A stretch of DNA of 64,000 nt, from the NCBI GenBank assembly GCA_044224315.1, contig JBGAKR010000004.1, forward strand, positions 124,001 to 188,000, in the 5' to 3' direction. Each line of letters opens with the position of its first letter. Within the stretch, counting starts at the first letter, position 1. Shown in pieces: positions 63,157 to 64,000 of the stretch. The DNA comes from JAGXTF01 sp044224315. Lineage in GTDB: Bacteria; Bacteroidota; Bacteroidia; NS11-12g; UBA955. A model generated the notes under the pieces. It worked only from the letters and a program-made list of their open reading frames with translations, was not told the origin of the DNA and ran no database searches. A program made the position numbers and the translations under genes.

Positions 63157-64000
63157 AAAGGTACTCCTTGGCATCAGCGGCGGAATTGCTGCATACAAAA
63201 TTCCGGAGCTGGTAAGACTGCTCGTAAAGGCAGGTGCAGAAGTGCGGGTTGTTATGACCCCTATGGCGCATCATTTTGTGACCGCCCAAACACTGTCTAC
63301 ACTCTCCAAAAACCCTGTACTTACCCATTTTTTTAAAAACGACCAGGGCGAATGGAACAACCATGTAGAACTGGGGCTGTGGGCCGATGCCTTTTTAATT
63401 GCACCGGCCGGAGCTAATACAATTGGCAAAATGGCCCAGGGTATTAATGACAACCTTTTACTTACCACCTACCTTTCCGCACGTTGCCCTGTGTTTTTTG
63501 CCCCTGCTATGGACCTGGACATGTTTCAGCATCCCTCTGTAAAGGCAAACATAAACACACTGGTGCAGCAGGGTTGCCATTACATTGCCCCCGGAACCGG
63601 CGAACTGGCCAGCGGCTTGCATGGCGAAGGAAGAATGGCTGAACCTGAGCAGATATTTGAAATTCTACAGAATCATTTTAGCGCTGCTTTGCCATTTTCA
63701 GGTAAAAAAGTGCTGGTTTCTGCGGGTCCTACATACGAAAACATAGACCCTGTGCGTTTTATCGGCAACTATTCAACCGGAAAAATGGGATATGCCATAG
63801 CCGAATCGTTCTCCACCCTGGGTGCCCAGGTTACTTTGGTTTCGGGCCCTGTTGCTTTACCGCCTCCTTCTGGTATTGAATTGGTATCGGTTCAGTCTGC
63901 AGCACAAATGCTGAATGCCTGCACCCAATATGCCCAAAATGCCGATGTGATTGTTATGGCCGCAGCTGTGGCCGATTATAAACCCCAAACCCAGGCCAAA
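63122..64000 (+). CDS. coaBC: Bifunctional CoaBC (PPC decarboxylase / PPC synthetase), truncated by window end
   Basis: The frame is open from ATG 63122 to the last base, 293 residues visible. CoaC part: flavin motif VLLGISGGIAAYKIPEL, His in MAHHFVTAQTLSTL, GANTIGKMAQGINDNLL, and APAMDLDMFQHPSV where many enzymes have PAMNxxM. CoaB part begins GKKVLVSAGPTYENIDPVRF, then ISTGKMGYAIAES-type binding residues (GNYSTGKMGYAIAESF) and VMAAAVADYK at the end. It converts phosphopantothenate and cysteine to phosphopantetheine for coenzyme A. The ATG lies inside rpoZ (35-nt overlap); the next in-frame Met is too far in. Confidence 0.9.
   Translation, partial: MLQLVPSPITNKKVLLGISGGIAAYKIPELVRLLVKAGAEVRVVMTPMAHHFVTAQTLSTLSKNPVLTHFFKNDQGEWNNHVELGLWADAFLIAPAGANTIGKMAQGINDNLLLTTYLSARCPVFFAPAMDLDMFQHPSVKANINTLVQQGCHYIAPGTGELASGLHGEGRMAEPEQIFEILQNHFSAALPFSGKKVLVSAGPTYENIDPVRFIGNYSTGKMGYAIAESFSTLGAQVTLVSGPVALPPPSGIELVSVQSAAQMLNACTQYAQNADVIVMAAAVADYKPQTQAK

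Overview
The window is a chromosomal segment from a member of the Bacteroidota, probably an environmental, chitinophagal- or sphingobacterial-like lineage. Four things point there: type IX secretion (T9SS) C-terminal sorting domains on giant surface proteins (CHU_C/gliding-associated type and the short type-A form); a RemB/Wzi-like outer-membrane protein; the bamD-rpoZ-coaBC order with the Bacteroidota form of omega; and TAnnTTTG-type -7 promoter boxes in front of many genes, often only 4-7 nt before the start codon. The exact genus cannot be read from the sequence.

Layout. 1-7.5 kb: the 3' end of a RemB/Wzi-like gene, recF, a T9SS-sorted secreted protein, a MORN-like lipoprotein and dnaE. 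7.6-15.5 kb: a run of mostly single genes on the + strand (GT2-like glycosyltransferase, HI0933/BaiN-type flavoprotein, methyltransferase, lipoprotein, SDR dehydrogenase, SUI1-like factor, POT-like transporter, VOC protein) followed by one - strand membrane protein. 16-24 kb: a tightly overlapped - strand operon of ADP-heptose epimerase, a very large NtrY-like histidine kinase and a large outer-membrane protein whose signal peptide is out of frame with its body. 24-32 kb: two small secreted proteins, a GC-rich island, a dicarboxylate symporter, a DUF5606 protein, an M3 peptidase with a PIG-V-like membrane enzyme, and tRNA-Ser(UGA). 32-52 kb: a surface-protein locus with a 1455-aa and a 2787-aa T9SS cargo, two paralogous lipoproteins, a propeller histidine kinase with its LytTR regulator, and an uncharacterised exported protein. 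52-62 kb: a - strand block of mfd, a membrane protein, a glycine-rich exported protein and a split transketolase with a VWA-domain gene between its halves. 62-64 kb: bamD-rpoZ-coaBC, cut by the window end.

The genes combine replication/repair housekeeping (recF, dnaE, mfd), envelope construction (bamD, hldD, Wzi-like) and a large investment in exported, T9SS-sorted surface proteins with local sensory control.

The most unusual material is non-coding. Several intergenic elements have outward arms of degenerate 7-8 bp microsatellite-like repeats, with inner ends of the form GGCTGTnGC facing each other. The arms begin at stop or start codons. Three other intergenic tracts, unrelated in sequence, all have an exact 11-bp period. 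A three-copy array of about 110-bp units, each with two hairpins, lies between the tRNA and the first giant surface protein.
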